Under the pieces are notes generated by a model. That model was not told the DNA's origin. It did not search any database and saw only the letters and a program-made list of their open reading frames with translations. DNA of 25,665 nt from Gammaproteobacteria bacterium UBA6968 (lineage in GTDB: Bacteria; Pseudomonadota; Gammaproteobacteria; Pseudomonadales; Azotimanducaceae): the NCBI GenBank assembly GCA_002450255.1, contig DJYW01000002.1, positions 1-25,665 on the forward strand, in the 5' to 3' direction. Made by a program: the position numbers and the translations under genes. Shown piece after piece: positions 1-8,650 of the stretch (position 1 is its first letter; each line of letters opens with the position of its first letter).

Positions 1-1308
1 GATGTGGATGCAGCAGTAGCGGCAGCCAAAGATGCTTTTGATGGCTATTCGCAAACCACCAAGCAAGAGCGCATTGAGTTATTGGAAGCGATTATTGCCA
101 AGTACAGTGAACGTATGGGCGAGGTGGCTGCGGTTATCAGCGAAGAGATGGGCGCACCTGTCAATTTGGCGGGCAAGGCTCAGGCGCCTGCCGGTGTTGG
201 TCACTTCATGACCACGCTAAACGTCCTGAAAAACTTCGAATTCGAAGAAGACCTGGGTACTTCACACGTCATTAAAGAGCCTGCCGGCGTGTGTGGATTG
301 ATCACCCCATGGAACTGGCCAATCAACCAGATCGCGTGCAAGGTTGCTCCCGCTCTAGCTGCTGGCTGCACCATGATTCTTAAGCCTTCCGAAGTGGCAC
401 CGTTCAACGCGATTTTGTTTGCAGAAATTCTGCATGATGCGGGTGTTCCTGCTGGCGTCTTCAACCTGATTAACGGCGACGGCCCAGTGGTTGGCGCGCG
501 TCTGTCTTCGCACCCAGATGTCGACATGATGTCGTTCACGGGCTCTACCCGTGCTGGTGTAGAGGTTGCCAAGAATGCTGCAGCGACTGTTAAGCGCGTC
601 GCGCAAGAGTTAGGCGGTAAGTCAGCGAATATCATTCTTGACGATGCAGATTTTGCTAAGTCCATCAGCCGTGATGTGTTCGGTATGTGCATGAACTCAG
701 GTCAGTCCTGTAATGCGCCGACTCGCATGTTGGTGCCGAATGCACGTATGGATGAAGCAGCGGCCATTGCGAAAGCAGCAGCCGAGCAAGTGAAGGTAGG
801 CGATCCAAATTCGACTGATACGGCCATCGGTCCGGTTGTCTCAGAAGTGCAGTTCAACAAGATTCAAAACTTGATTCAGGCAGGTATTGATGAAGGCGCG
901 AAGCTAGAAACTGGAGGCACAGGTCGCCCAGACGGCTTGAATGCGGGCTACTACATTAAGCCGACTGTTTTTTCACACGTTAACAATGAAATGACCATTG
1001 CTCAGGAAGAGATCTTCGGACCCGTTCTGACCATGATCGGTTATGAAGACGATGCCGATGCAGTGCGCATTGCTAACGACACCCTGTATGGTTTGAGCGG
1101 ATATATCTCATCTGGAGATACCGAGCGTGCTAAGGCGATGGCGCGCCTGATCCGCACCGGTAATGTCCATTTGAATGGCGCTCCGACAGACCAAAATGCG
1201 CCGTTCGGCGGCTACAAGCAGTCGGGTAACGGTCGTGAATGGGGTGCGCATGGTTTTGAAGAATTCCTCGAAACCAAGGCCATCATGGGCTACAACCCTC
1301 GTACCTAA
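1..1308 (+). CDS. NAD(P)-dependent aldehyde dehydrogenase (5' end cut off by window)
   Basis: The reading frame is open from base 1, and the first codons (DVDAAVAAAKDAF) match the region about 40 residues into a typical aldehyde dehydrogenase of about 475 residues, so the start lies upstream of the window. Counting from the GTG at base 4, the cofactor/oxyanion Asn is in TPWNWP (Asn104), the general-base Glu in QELGGKSAN (Glu202) and the nucleophilic Cys in NSGQSCNAP (Cys236). EEIFGPV and the C-terminal PFGGYKQSGNGRE segment are also present. The enzyme should be a soluble dehydrogenase oxidising an aldehyde to the acid with NAD(P)+. The substrate cannot be read from sequence. It is followed by two hairpins before the next + strand gene, so it probably ends its transcript. 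Confidence 0.93.
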   Translation, partial: DVDAAVAAAKDAFDGYSQTTKQERIELLEAIIAKYSERMGEVAAVISEEMGAPVNLAGKAQAPAGVGHFMTTLNVLKNFEFEEDLGTSHVIKEPAGVCGLITPWNWPINQIACKVAPALAAGCTMILKPSEVAPFNAILFAEILHDAGVPAGVFNLINGDGPVVGARLSSHPDVDMMSFTGSTRAGVEVAKNAAATVKRVAQELGGKSANIILDDADFAKSISRDVFGMCMNSGQSCNAPTRMLVPNARMDEAAAIAKAAAEQVKVGDPNSTDTAIGPVVSEVQFNKIQNLIQAGIDEGAKLETGGTGRPDGLNAGYYIKPTVFSHVNNEMTIAQEEIFGPVLTMIGYEDDADAVRIANDTLYGLSGYISSGDTERAKAMARLIRTGNVHLNGAPTDQNAPFGGYKQSGNGREWGAHGFEEFLETKAIMGYNPRT

Positions 1309-1324
1309 TTCGGGGGCGTCAGGC

Positions 1325-1370
1325 AGGCTGAAACGCTATGCCCTTCGGCTTAGCGTTTCTTTGGCAGCCT
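1325..1370 (+). other. Inverted repeat just after the aldehyde dehydrogenase stop
   Basis: An exact 8-bp stem pairs aaacgcta (1331-1338) with tagcgttt (1351-1358) around a 12-base loop. An outer 6-bp stem pairs aggctg (1325-1330) with cagcct (1365-1370), with unpaired bases 1359-1364 on the 3' side. It has no long T-run, so it may stabilise the mRNA 3' end or act as a weak terminator ahead of the stronger one downstream. Confidence 0.55.
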
Positions 1371-1424
1371 AGACCGATCAGTCATCTGACTAAAAAAAGA
1401 TGGCCGAATAAATCGGTAACCGAC

Positions 1425-1451
1425 AAAAAAGAGGGCACAGCCCTCTTTTTT
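1425..1451. terminator. Rho-independent terminator, symmetric
   Basis: A perfect 11-bp inverted repeat pairs 1425-1435 (six A then gaggg) with 1441-1451 (ccctc then six T) around the loop cacag. The GC core followed by T6 is a classic intrinsic terminator. The matching A6 on the other side means it could work in both directions. It separates the aldehyde dehydrogenase from the CoA-transferase gene. Confidence 0.85.
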
Positions 1452-1558
1452 ATGTCTGCGAATTAGTCGGCACCGTCAATTAAACTGCCGCTGAAGCCAC
1501 AGGTTAAAACCGTTAGTTAGATCTTTTGCTTTAATAAGAGCGCAGCGCACGGAGTCCC

Positions 1559-2716
1559 ATGCAACGAGTTTTTGAGCACATAACAGTGGTTGCGCTGGAA
1601 CAGGCTGTAGCGGCACCGTTGTGCACACGCCGTCTGGCGCTGGCTGGTGCAAACGTGATCAAGGTAGAACGCCCCGAGGGTGATTTTGCTCGCGGCTATG
1701 ATCATGCCGTTGCCGGCGAAAGCGCATATTTTGTTTGGCTTAATGCGGGCAAAAGGTCGGTGGTGCTGGATCTTCGCGAGGCTGCGGATCGGGGGCGAAT
1801 ACGTCAGTTGCTCGCTGAAGCAGATGTCTTTGTCCAAAACCTCAAACCTGGCGCACTTGGTAAATTGGGTCTCGCTTTGGACGACTTGCACGCGGCCAAC
1901 CCGCGGTTGATTTCCATGTCCATTAGCGGTTTTGCCGAGGACGGTCCTTCAGCCCAGCGTAAAGCCTATGATTTACTAATTCAGGCGGAATCAGGACTAG
2001 CCGATATTACCGGCAATGCTTCTGCGCCTGGACGCGTGGGTGTGTCGATTGTCGATATTGCAACCGGGCACTTTGCCTACGAAGCGATTTTGGAGGCGTT
2101 ATGGTCGCGTCAGGCGAATGGCGTTGGCGCGCGCCTGGCCGTTTCGTTGTTTGATGCCATGGCAGAGTGGTTGGCCGTACCCTACCTATTGGATCGGTAC
2201 GGCGGCGCTACCCCGCAGCGCGTTGGGCTTGCCCATCCTGGGATTTGTCCCTACGGCGTTTTCCACAGCGCAGACAATCGATCCTTCATTCTTGCCGTGC
2301 AAAATGAGCGAGAGTGGCAGCGGCTTTGCCAAGACGTGCTCGCATTACCTGCATTGACTGCTGATGCGCGTTGTCGCGACAACGCGACTCGACTAGCGAA
2401 TCGCGAGTTCGTTGATGCTTCGGTAGCTGGGGCGTTAGTCCAGCGCGGGTTTCCTGACTTGGATGCGGCGCTGACCGAAGCCGATATCGCGTTCGCCCCG
2501 GTGCAGGGGTTAGCCGACTTAAAGCAGCATGCGGACTTTCACACGCAACAGGTTAAAGTCGGGGATGCCGTCATTGAATTACCGCGGGTGCCGGGCCACG
2601 CGTTAGCGCATGATATAGCGAAGCCTGAACAGGGCGGAACTGACATTCCCGTTGTACCAAAACTGGGCGAGCACAGCCGCGAAGTGTTCGCTAAACTCAA
2701 CGGTGATGATGATTAG
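1559..2716 (+). CDS. Class III CoA-transferase (CaiB/BaiF family)
   Basis: The product is 385 residues, close to the usual 380-430 of the family, which moves CoA from an acyl-CoA to a free carboxylic acid. The N-terminal Rossmann-like part carries ANVIKVERPEGD (31-42), then LNAGKRSVVLDL (61-72). The YDLLIQAESG segment holds the Asp (Asp138) expected to form the acyl-anhydride/CoA-thioester intermediate. GISIVD-like residues at 161-166 (GVSIVD) and the C-terminal APVQ motif also fit. A GGAG Shine-Dalgarno at 1551-1554 lies four bases before the ATG. The gene follows a strong terminator, so it probably has its own promoter between 1452 and 1550. Substrate unknown; activation of an acid for the acyl-CoA enzymes nearby is inference. 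Confidence 0.9.
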   Translation: MQRVFEHITVVALEQAVAAPLCTRRLALAGANVIKVERPEGDFARGYDHAVAGESAYFVWLNAGKRSVVLDLREAADRGRIRQLLAEADVFVQNLKPGALGKLGLALDDLHAANPRLISMSISGFAEDGPSAQRKAYDLLIQAESGLADITGNASAPGRVGVSIVDIATGHFAYEAILEALWSRQANGVGARLAVSLFDAMAEWLAVPYLLDRYGGATPQRVGLAHPGICPYGVFHSADNRSFILAVQNEREWQRLCQDVLALPALTADARCRDNATRLANREFVDASVAGALVQRGFPDLDAALTEADIAFAPVQGLADLKQHADFHTQQVKVGDAVIELPRVPGHALAHDIAKPEQGGTDIPVVPKLGEHSREVFAKLNGDDD

Positions 2717-2810
2717 AGTGTGCCCTGTGTGTATGCCTGACTGAGCCGCGCAGAGCCGACAGTGAGCGTCGATAATCGGCATTGCTACAAAACGTATGAG
2801 GAGATCCAGC

Positions 2811-3251
2811 ATGGCTTATGATGCGGATAACATTTTTGCCAAGATCCTGCGCGGCGATGCGCCCGCGTTTAAGGTCTATGAAGATGACCACACGCTTGCC
2901 TTTATGGACGTCATGCCGCAAGCGCCAGGGCATACGTTGGTAATTCCCAAAGATCCGGCAGAAAACCTGCACGACGCAAATCCAGAAATTTTGGGGCACA
3001 CCATACAAGTCGTACAAAAAGTTGCGGCAGCAGTGAAGCAGGCGCAGAACGTGCCAGGGGTTATGATCGCTCAGCTCAACGGCGCCGCTGCGGGGCAAAC
3101 GGTTTTTCACCTGCACTTTCATATTATTCCCCGCACTGGAGGGGTCGATATGAGTATGCATGCCCGGGAAATGGCAGACTTTGGTGAGCTGGAACAGCAG
3201 GCAGTCGCCATTCGTGCAGCACTAGCGGGCGCGGCTGGTAACCACGCCTAA
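2811..3251 (+). CDS. HIT-family (histidine triad) nucleotide hydrolase/transferase
   Basis: The 146-residue protein is of usual size for a single HIT domain. It begins DNIFAKILRGDAPAFKVYED and ends its core with FHLHFHIIPR, giving the triad His100-x-His102-x-His104, which in this family cleaves phosphoramidates or dinucleoside polyphosphates through a His-AMP intermediate. The ATG at 2811 is chosen because TGAGGAGA (2797-2804) sits at proper distance. An ATG at 2796 would add five residues not expected in the family and overlap the ribosome binding site. It starts 94 bases after the CoA-transferase and ends 22 bases before aceE, so it is probably co-transcribed with aceE. Its physiological substrate is unknown. 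Confidence 0.9.
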   Translation: MAYDADNIFAKILRGDAPAFKVYEDDHTLAFMDVMPQAPGHTLVIPKDPAENLHDANPEILGHTIQVVQKVAAAVKQAQNVPGVMIAQLNGAAAGQTVFHLHFHIIPRTGGVDMSMHAREMADFGELEQQAVAIRAALAGAAGNHA

Positions 3252-3273
3252 AACGTCCAAGCGAGAGAGTGTC

Positions 3274-5976
3274 ATGGCCAAGCAACAGCCGATTCCTGCC
3301 GATTTACAACAAATGCTTGCCGACCTGGCTGAGGACAAGGTCGAATGGGCGGAAGCACTGGCGACGATTTACACCGAGTACGGGGCGGCAGGTGTGCGCG
3401 AAGTTCTGCGTAGTTTGCAGGATCAAGCTCTCGACTTAAATGTGTCGTTAGCAGAGGCCACGCTAAACACCCCTTACATCAATACCATTCCGCTGCAGCA
3501 GCAGCCGGCCTATCCAGGTGATCTTGAACTCGAAGAACGCATAGAGAAAATCAACCGCTGGAATGCCATGGCGATGGTCTTGCAAGCGCAGGACAAAGGC
3601 ATCGGGGTCGGTGGTCATATTGCTACCTATGCGTCCTGCGCCACGTTGTTAGAGGTGGGCTTTAATCATTTTTTTCAGGGTGCCGGTGCAGACAACGATC
3701 GCGGCACCGCAGACATGCTTTTACCCCAACCGCATGCGGCGCCCGGTGTTTATGCTCGTGCCTACCTTGAGGGCCGTCTGAACGAAACGCAGCTAAGTCA
3801 TTATCGGCAGGAATTGGGCCAGGGGGGTGGTCTGTCATCGTACCCGCATCCGCGCAGCATGCCGGAATTCTGGGAAGTCCCTAATGCATCCATGGGTTTG
3901 TCGACACCTGCAGCCATCTATCAGGCGCGGTTTGCCAAGTATCTTGAGAATCGGGGCATGAAGCCTGCCGCCAGCGGCAAAGTTTGGTGTTTTATTGGTG
4001 ATGGGGAATCCGACGAACCCGAAGTGTTAGGCACTATTAATCTCGCTGCACGTGAAAAGCTCGATAATCTGATTTTAGTTGTGAACTGCAACCTGCAACG
4101 TCTGGATGGGCCGGTGCGCGGTAATGGCAAGATTATTCAGGAATTGGAGCGCGTGTTTAGAGGCGCGGACTGGCAGGTTTTGAAAGTCATTTGGGGTGGT
4201 GGCTGGGACGGTCTCTTAGCACGCGATAACGAAGGAGTCTTGCGCCGCCGTATGGATGAGTGCCTGGATGGCGATTATCAGATGTATTCCGTCTTGCCTG
4301 GCGATGTACAGCGCGAACACTGGGTAGAAGGCAATCCGGTGCTTGAGCAGATGATGAATTCGCTCACCGATCAGGAAGTACGCGCTATTAAGCGTGGTGG
4401 TCAGGACCAAAAGAAAATCTATGCCGCGTTTGCACGGGCTTCTGCTACCAGCGGTAAGCCGACGGTTATCCTTGTCAAAACTGTCAAGGGCGATGGCATG
4501 GGCGCACAGGGCAAGAACACTGCCCATCAATATAAAAATATGAAGCTGGATGAGCGCGTGAAAATTGCGCGCGAGCTAGATATTCCGATCAGTGAGGACG
4601 CGGCCCGAGCGGCCGCGTTTTATAAACCGCCAGAGGACGCACCGGAGTTAGTTTATTTGCGCGAGCGACGCGAGCATCTAGGTGGCTGGATACCGCGGCG
4701 CACAGTGAATTGTCCTGCTCTGGATATTCCGCCGTTAACGACTTTTGGTGAGTTTTTGCAGGGCAGTGAGAAGCGCGAGGTTTCCTCTACCATGGTCATG
4801 GTGCGCCTTTTGGCGGCGCTACTGAAAATGCCGGAAGTGGCGTCTTATGTGGTGCCAATCGTGCCGGATGAAGCCCGCACCTTTGGTATGGACGGATTAT
4901 TTAAGGTAGCCGGCATTTACTCGGCAGAAGGACAGAAGTATCGGCCGGTCGATGCAGATACGTTGCTACCTTATCGCGAGGCGAGTGACGGCCAGATTCT
5001 GCAGGAGGGAATATGTGAGGTGGGTGCCATGGCTTCGTTTATGGCAGCGGGTAGCGCCTATGCCGTACATGGACTGCCTATGATTCCGTTTTACATTTTC
5101 TATTCCATGTTCGGGTTGCAGCGTGTCGGCGATATGGTCTGGAGCTGTGGTGACATGATGTGCCGGGGCTTTTTATTGGGTGGTACGGCTGGCCGTACTA
5201 CGCTCAACGGCGAGGGCTTACAGCACCAGGATGGTCACTCTCACGTGCTCGCGAGTACCGTGCCGAATTTGCTTAGCTTTGATCCGGCTTGGGGCTATGA
5301 GTTGGCGATTATTGTGCAGGACGGCATGCGGCGGATGTACGCCGAACAAGAAGACGTTTTTTACTACCTGACCCTGTACAACGAAAACCAAGTTATGCCT
5401 GCGTTGGCTGAGGTCGCCGAGCAAACCGAACAAACCGAAATAGAGATTGTCGCTGGCGTACTGCAGGGCGGCTATTGCATGCGACGCGCGGCCAATTCGT
5501 CTGGCCCTGCTGGCGCGACAGTTCACTTACTTGCGAGCGGTAGTTTGCTGCAGCAAGCATTGCTCGCCGCGGCGCAGCTTACTGAGCTGGGCCATTCGGT
5601 CAATATCTGGAGCATTACTTCGTTTACTGAATTGCAGCGCGACGCTTTAGCGTGGCAGGCGGCAACTCGTGAGCGTCCGCTGGATGAGCATGCGCCTTGC
5701 GCTTTGCAGCGTATGTTCGCAGACGAAGAGGGTGTGTTTATCGCTGCTACCGACTATATGAAATCGTTAGCACAGGGTATTTCTGCGTGGATGCCGCAAC
5801 ATTATGAGGTGCTGGGCACGGATGGATATGGCTTGTCGGAATCGCGGCCCGCGCTGCGCGAGCACTTTGCCGTGGATGCTCTCTCAATGGCTCGAGCCGC
5901 GTTAGTGGCGCTGTATCGTCGCGGCGACTTGGATCCGCAAACATTAGAGCAACAACTAGCAGGTCTTTCCAGCTAA
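3274..5976 (+). CDS. aceE: AceE-type 2-oxoacid dehydrogenase E1 (homodimeric pyruvate dehydrogenase family)
   Basis: The 900 residues align along their whole length with the homodimeric pyruvate dehydrogenase E1 of E. coli (887 residues), which decarboxylates pyruvate with thiamine diphosphate and passes the acetyl group to the lipoyl E2. The ThDP/Mg site is GDGESDEPE (242-250) followed by NCNLQRLDGP (271-280). The EARTFGMDGLF segment and the GRTTLNGEGLQHQDGHSH segment of the pyrimidine domain are conserved, as is SYPHPRSMPEFW (189-200). No aceF or lpd is next to it, unlike the usual aceEF order, so it may be a paralogue acting on another 2-oxoacid; MdeB, a 2-oxobutyrate enzyme of Pseudomonas, belongs to this family. 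GAGAGAG at 3263-3269 is a plausible ribosome binding site. Family assignment is secure; substrate is not. Confidence 0.9.
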   Translation: MAKQQPIPADLQQMLADLAEDKVEWAEALATIYTEYGAAGVREVLRSLQDQALDLNVSLAEATLNTPYINTIPLQQQPAYPGDLELEERIEKINRWNAMAMVLQAQDKGIGVGGHIATYASCATLLEVGFNHFFQGAGADNDRGTADMLLPQPHAAPGVYARAYLEGRLNETQLSHYRQELGQGGGLSSYPHPRSMPEFWEVPNASMGLSTPAAIYQARFAKYLENRGMKPAASGKVWCFIGDGESDEPEVLGTINLAAREKLDNLILVVNCNLQRLDGPVRGNGKIIQELERVFRGADWQVLKVIWGGGWDGLLARDNEGVLRRRMDECLDGDYQMYSVLPGDVQREHWVEGNPVLEQMMNSLTDQEVRAIKRGGQDQKKIYAAFARASATSGKPTVILVKTVKGDGMGAQGKNTAHQYKNMKLDERVKIARELDIPISEDAARAAAFYKPPEDAPELVYLRERREHLGGWIPRRTVNCPALDIPPLTTFGEFLQGSEKREVSSTMVMVRLLAALLKMPEVASYVVPIVPDEARTFGMDGLFKVAGIYSAEGQKYRPVDADTLLPYREASDGQILQEGICEVGAMASFMAAGSAYAVHGLPMIPFYIFYSMFGLQRVGDMVWSCGDMMCRGFLLGGTAGRTTLNGEGLQHQDGHSHVLASTVPNLLSFDPAWGYELAIIVQDGMRRMYAEQEDVFYYLTLYNENQVMPALAEVAEQTEQTEIEIVAGVLQGGYCMRRAANSSGPAGATVHLLASGSLLQQALLAAAQLTELGHSVNIWSITSFTELQRDALAWQAATRERPLDEHAPCALQRMFADEEGVFIAATDYMKSLAQGISAWMPQHYEVLGTDGYGLSESRPALREHFAVDALSMARAALVALYRRGDLDPQTLEQQLAGLSS

Positions 5977-6116
5977 GCAGGACTCGCAGAGTTTCTAGCG
6001 TCGCGACATGCCTGGAAGTCACCGATGAGACCGACTGAGAGATAATTGAGAGACAATAACTGATAGATGGAAATAAGCAGCGACAAACCGAAACATAGAA
6101 ATTGAAATATAGAAAA

Positions 6117-6172
6117 TAGAAACTAAAAGACAGAAATTGAAAGACAGAAACTAAAAGACAGAAATTAAAAGA
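6117..6172. repeat. Tandem repeat, 4 copies of a 14-bp unit
   Basis: Units tagaaactaaaaga (6117-6130), cagaaattgaaaga (6131-6144), cagaaactaaaaga (6145-6158) and cagaaattaaaaga (6159-6172) follow without gaps and differ at only a few positions. Decayed copies are visible upstream from 6094. A 14-bp period does not preserve a reading frame, so the tract is not coding. Confidence 0.85.
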
Positions 6173-6224
6173 TAGCCAGATTGAGGAACGTTCCGATAAA
6201 CAACTAGGTTTAACTAGCGGTGCG

Positions 6225-6266
6225 ACTGAATAGACTTAACTGAATCGACCTGACTGAATTGGTGTT
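6225..6266. repeat. Degenerate tandem repeat, 3 copies of a 14-bp unit
   Basis: The heptamer actgaat recurs at exactly 14-base steps (6225, 6239, 6253). The remaining seven bases of each unit are more divergent (agactta, cgacctg, tggtgtt). The unit is unrelated to the repeat 50 bases upstream but has the same period. Confidence 0.65.
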
Positions 6267-6317
6267 TGGGGTGAGTCCGGACGCTTTGCGTAAGAAACAG
6301 ATGCTTTAGGGGGGGGA

Positions 6318-7310
6318 ATGGATAATTTTGAAGATCGAATTGCGGTGGTAACAGGCGGTGGAACTGGCATGGGTCGTGAACTGGTCTGCCAGTTGGTTGC
6401 GGCAGGCGCGCACGTGGCGATGTGTGACGTGTCCGCTGAAAATATGGCGGAGACAGCGCAGTTGGCGGCTAAGCTTGGTAAAGGCCGTGTTACCAGTCAT
6501 TTGTGTGATGTCGGTGTTGAGGCGCAGGTGCTGGCGTTTCGCGACGCGGTGGCCGAGCAGCACGATACTAACAAAATTAATCTGCTATTTAATAATGCCG
6601 GTATTGGTGGTGGTGGTGAGTTCGTAACCGGTGACCGCGACGAATGGGAGCGCACCTTTGCTGTCTGTTGGTATGGGGTCTATTACGGCTGCCGCGCGTT
6701 CATGCCAATGCTGGAAGCCGCGGATGCCGGTTATATTGTGAATACCAGTTCTGTGAATGGGTTCTGGGCGAGTTTAGGGCCGGGTGTATCTCATACCGCA
6801 TACGCCGCCGCCAAATTTGCTGTGAAGGGGTTTACCGAGGCTCTGGTGACCGATCTACGTCTAAATGCCCCACACATAAAGTGCGCCGTGGTGATGCCCG
6901 GACATATCGGCACTTCTATCGCTCTGAATACCAGCAAAGTGTTGGGTCGAAACGGTGCGCTGCAAATGGATGCAGAAGAAGTGGCGGAAATCCGCGACCG
7001 TCTGCAAAAACGCGGTATGCCGGTTGACAATGTGCCGGATGATCACATTCGGCAGATGTTGCAACAACAAGCGGAGAGCTTTCGCGACGAAGCGCCGACC
7101 ACAGCAGCCCAAGCCGCGGACATTATTCTGCAGGGGGTTCGCGATGAGCGCTGGCGAATTCTTGTAGGGGATGACGCGCATGCTATGGACGAAATCGTGC
7201 GTGAGGCGCCAGAGGAGGCTTACGAAGTCAGTTTCCAGGAAAAAATGCATGAGCGTGGGCATTTGCGTCTGATCAATCGACCGTTGACGAACGCAGAGGG
7301 CGACGCTTAG
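6318..7310 (+). CDS. Short-chain dehydrogenase/reductase (classical SDR with C-terminal extension)
   Basis: The 330-residue protein has the NAD(P)-binding TGGGTGMG (12-19), NNAG (92-95), NTSS (142-145) as catalytic Ser region, and Tyr162-x3-Lys166 in YAAAK. It is longer than the usual 250 residues, with about 80 extra C-terminal residues (GDDAHAMDEIVREAPEE and after). At the position of the tetrad Asn, which is usually part of an N-x-x-G-V pattern, it has Cys117 (VCWYGV). It should oxidise a secondary alcohol or reduce a ketone in the cytosol; substrate unknown. The ATG is preceded by eight G (6309-6316). It lies 115 bases upstream of the thiolase-like gene and may act in the same pathway. 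Confidence 0.9.
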   Translation: MDNFEDRIAVVTGGGTGMGRELVCQLVAAGAHVAMCDVSAENMAETAQLAAKLGKGRVTSHLCDVGVEAQVLAFRDAVAEQHDTNKINLLFNNAGIGGGGEFVTGDRDEWERTFAVCWYGVYYGCRAFMPMLEAADAGYIVNTSSVNGFWASLGPGVSHTAYAAAKFAVKGFTEALVTDLRLNAPHIKCAVVMPGHIGTSIALNTSKVLGRNGALQMDAEEVAEIRDRLQKRGMPVDNVPDDHIRQMLQQQAESFRDEAPTTAAQAADIILQGVRDERWRILVGDDAHAMDEIVREAPEEAYEVSFQEKMHERGHLRLINRPLTNAEGDA

Positions 7311-7425
7311 GCGACCGCCAATGATGGCATTGCGGCAGGCTGTATCTGGGCTGCCGAGGGATGGGATTTAGGCTGTGCTAGGTTAGACTTAGTGCGCCAA
7401 CGTAAAAAAACAGGGGAGATTAAGC

Positions 7426-8619
7426 ATGATGAGCCAAGCGCGTGATGCCGCTATTGTTGGGATTTATGAATATCCCTCGCGTGATGTAGAAGGCAGGCTT
7501 AATCCATTGCAGATTAAGGCGGCTAGTGCCGCTAAAGCGCTCGCTGACGCGGGTCTGAATTGGTCTGATGTGGATGCGATATATGACGCCTCCGAGGGCG
7601 CACCGATGAGCGGCCTGATGTTGTCCGAGTATTTCGGGATTCGTCCGAGCGTGATTGACACCACAGGTGTTGGTGGCAGTTCCTATGAGTTCCACGCTGC
7701 CCATGCGCGTCGGGCCATTCGCGAAGGTAAATGTAACGTGGCGTTATTGACTTATGGCTCAACGGCGCACAGTAACGCTATGGCGATTGGTGCCGGCGGC
7801 CGCGGTGGCAGCCTGACACCAACGGACAATATGGAAAGCTTCGCGGGTCAAACCCTTGTCGCTAACTACGCGATGGTCGCTCGTCGGCATATGCATGATT
7901 ACGGCACAACCAGTGCGCAGCTTGCAGAAATTGCAACGGCGACGCGGTATCACGCCATGCGCAACCCGCAAGCAGTTAGGGCTATGCAAGATCTTGAGTT
8001 TATGGATATTCGCGAGACCACTGTCGATGATGTCGTGAATTCGCGCTTGATCGCAGATCCGCTGCACTTGCTGGATTGCTGCATGATTTCCGATGGTGGC
8101 GGCGCGGTAGTCATCGCCTCGCCGGAAGTGGCGAGTCAGTGCGCCAAGTCGCCGGTCTGGATTCTCGGCACCGGCGAAGCGACAAAGTATCCGCAAAATG
8201 GCGCCGACATTACGATCTCGGCCGGAGCCCAGTCAGCACCTGTTGCCTTCGGCGAAGCTGGCATTACCCCTCGAGAAATTGACATCGCTATGATCTACGA
8301 TTCATTTAGCATCACCGTACTAACATTGTTGGAAGACTTGGGGTTCTGTGGCAAAGGCGAAGGCGGCGCCTATGTGGCCGGCGGCCGGATGCGTTTTGAT
8401 CATCCCGGCGACGGGCCTGCACTGAATACCGACGGCGGCGGTCTGTCGTCTAACCACCCTGGGATGCGCGGCATTTTTTTGCTATTAGAGGCGACGCGTC
8501 AGCTGCGCGGCGAATCCACTTCGCAGGTTGCGGATGCGTCTTTAGCGATCGCTCATGGTAATGGTGGCATGCTCGGTGCGCGGCACACCGCAGGTACTGT
8601 GATTTTGGCAAAAGATTAA
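7426..8619 (+). CDS. SCP2-type thiolase-fold protein lacking the nucleophilic Cys, probable acyl-CoA aldolase/lipid-transfer subunit (Ltp2-like)
   Basis: The 397 residues carry the thiolase fold of the sterol-carrier-protein/acetyl-CoA acetyltransferase group: LDCCMISDGGGAVVI (216-230), YDSFSITVLTLLEDLGF (291-307) and HGNGGMLG (377-384). Where thiolases have the acyl-accepting Cys (N-x-x-C-A-x-G-S), this protein reads TTGVGGSSYEF (79-89), with Gly81 at the Cys position in my alignment. Cys loss together with a directly following DUF35 protein is characteristic of retro-aldolases such as Ltp2 with the ChsH2 DUF35 domain in steroid side-chain degradation, where the thioester side chain is cleaved to a ketone and propionyl-CoA. 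AGGGGAG (7412-7418) lies seven bases before the ATG. The alternative is a non-catalytic thiolase homologue. Confidence 0.87.
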   Translation: MMSQARDAAIVGIYEYPSRDVEGRLNPLQIKAASAAKALADAGLNWSDVDAIYDASEGAPMSGLMLSEYFGIRPSVIDTTGVGGSSYEFHAAHARRAIREGKCNVALLTYGSTAHSNAMAIGAGGRGGSLTPTDNMESFAGQTLVANYAMVARRHMHDYGTTSAQLAEIATATRYHAMRNPQAVRAMQDLEFMDIRETTVDDVVNSRLIADPLHLLDCCMISDGGGAVVIASPEVASQCAKSPVWILGTGEATKYPQNGADITISAGAQSAPVAFGEAGITPREIDIAMIYDSFSITVLTLLEDLGFCGKGEGGAYVAGGRMRFDHPGDGPALNTDGGGLSSNHPGMRGIFLLLEATRQLRGESTSQVADASLAIAHGNGGMLGARHTAGTVILAKD

Positions 8620-8650
8620 GGTTTGGTAGCAGACCAGAGGAATACAACAG

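Larger units (their letters stand above)
5977..6317. other. 341-bp intergenic region, purine-rich on the + strand, with two short tandem repeat tracts
   Basis: No convincing gene lies here. The stretch is A- and G-rich on the + strand and made largely of degenerate short repeats, described separately, plus a near-duplicate of 11 bases at 6036-6046 and 6047-6057. I do not see a clear terminator for the E1 gene nor a clear promoter for the following dehydrogenase. The region ends in a run of eight G (6309-6316) that forms the ribosome binding site of the next gene. Confidence 0.7.

Noticed and set aside
201..692. 163-residue open frame on the - strand
   Set aside because: It is antisense to the conserved core of the aldehyde dehydrogenase and has the composition of a shadow frame.
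2697..3161. 154-residue open frame on the - strand
   Set aside because: It is antisense to the HIT gene and the end of the CoA-transferase; the + strand frames carry clear family motifs.
7333..7356. Hairpin cggcag/ctgccg after the SDR gene
   Set aside because: A 6-bp stem with a 12-base loop and no T-run is common by chance at this GC content.
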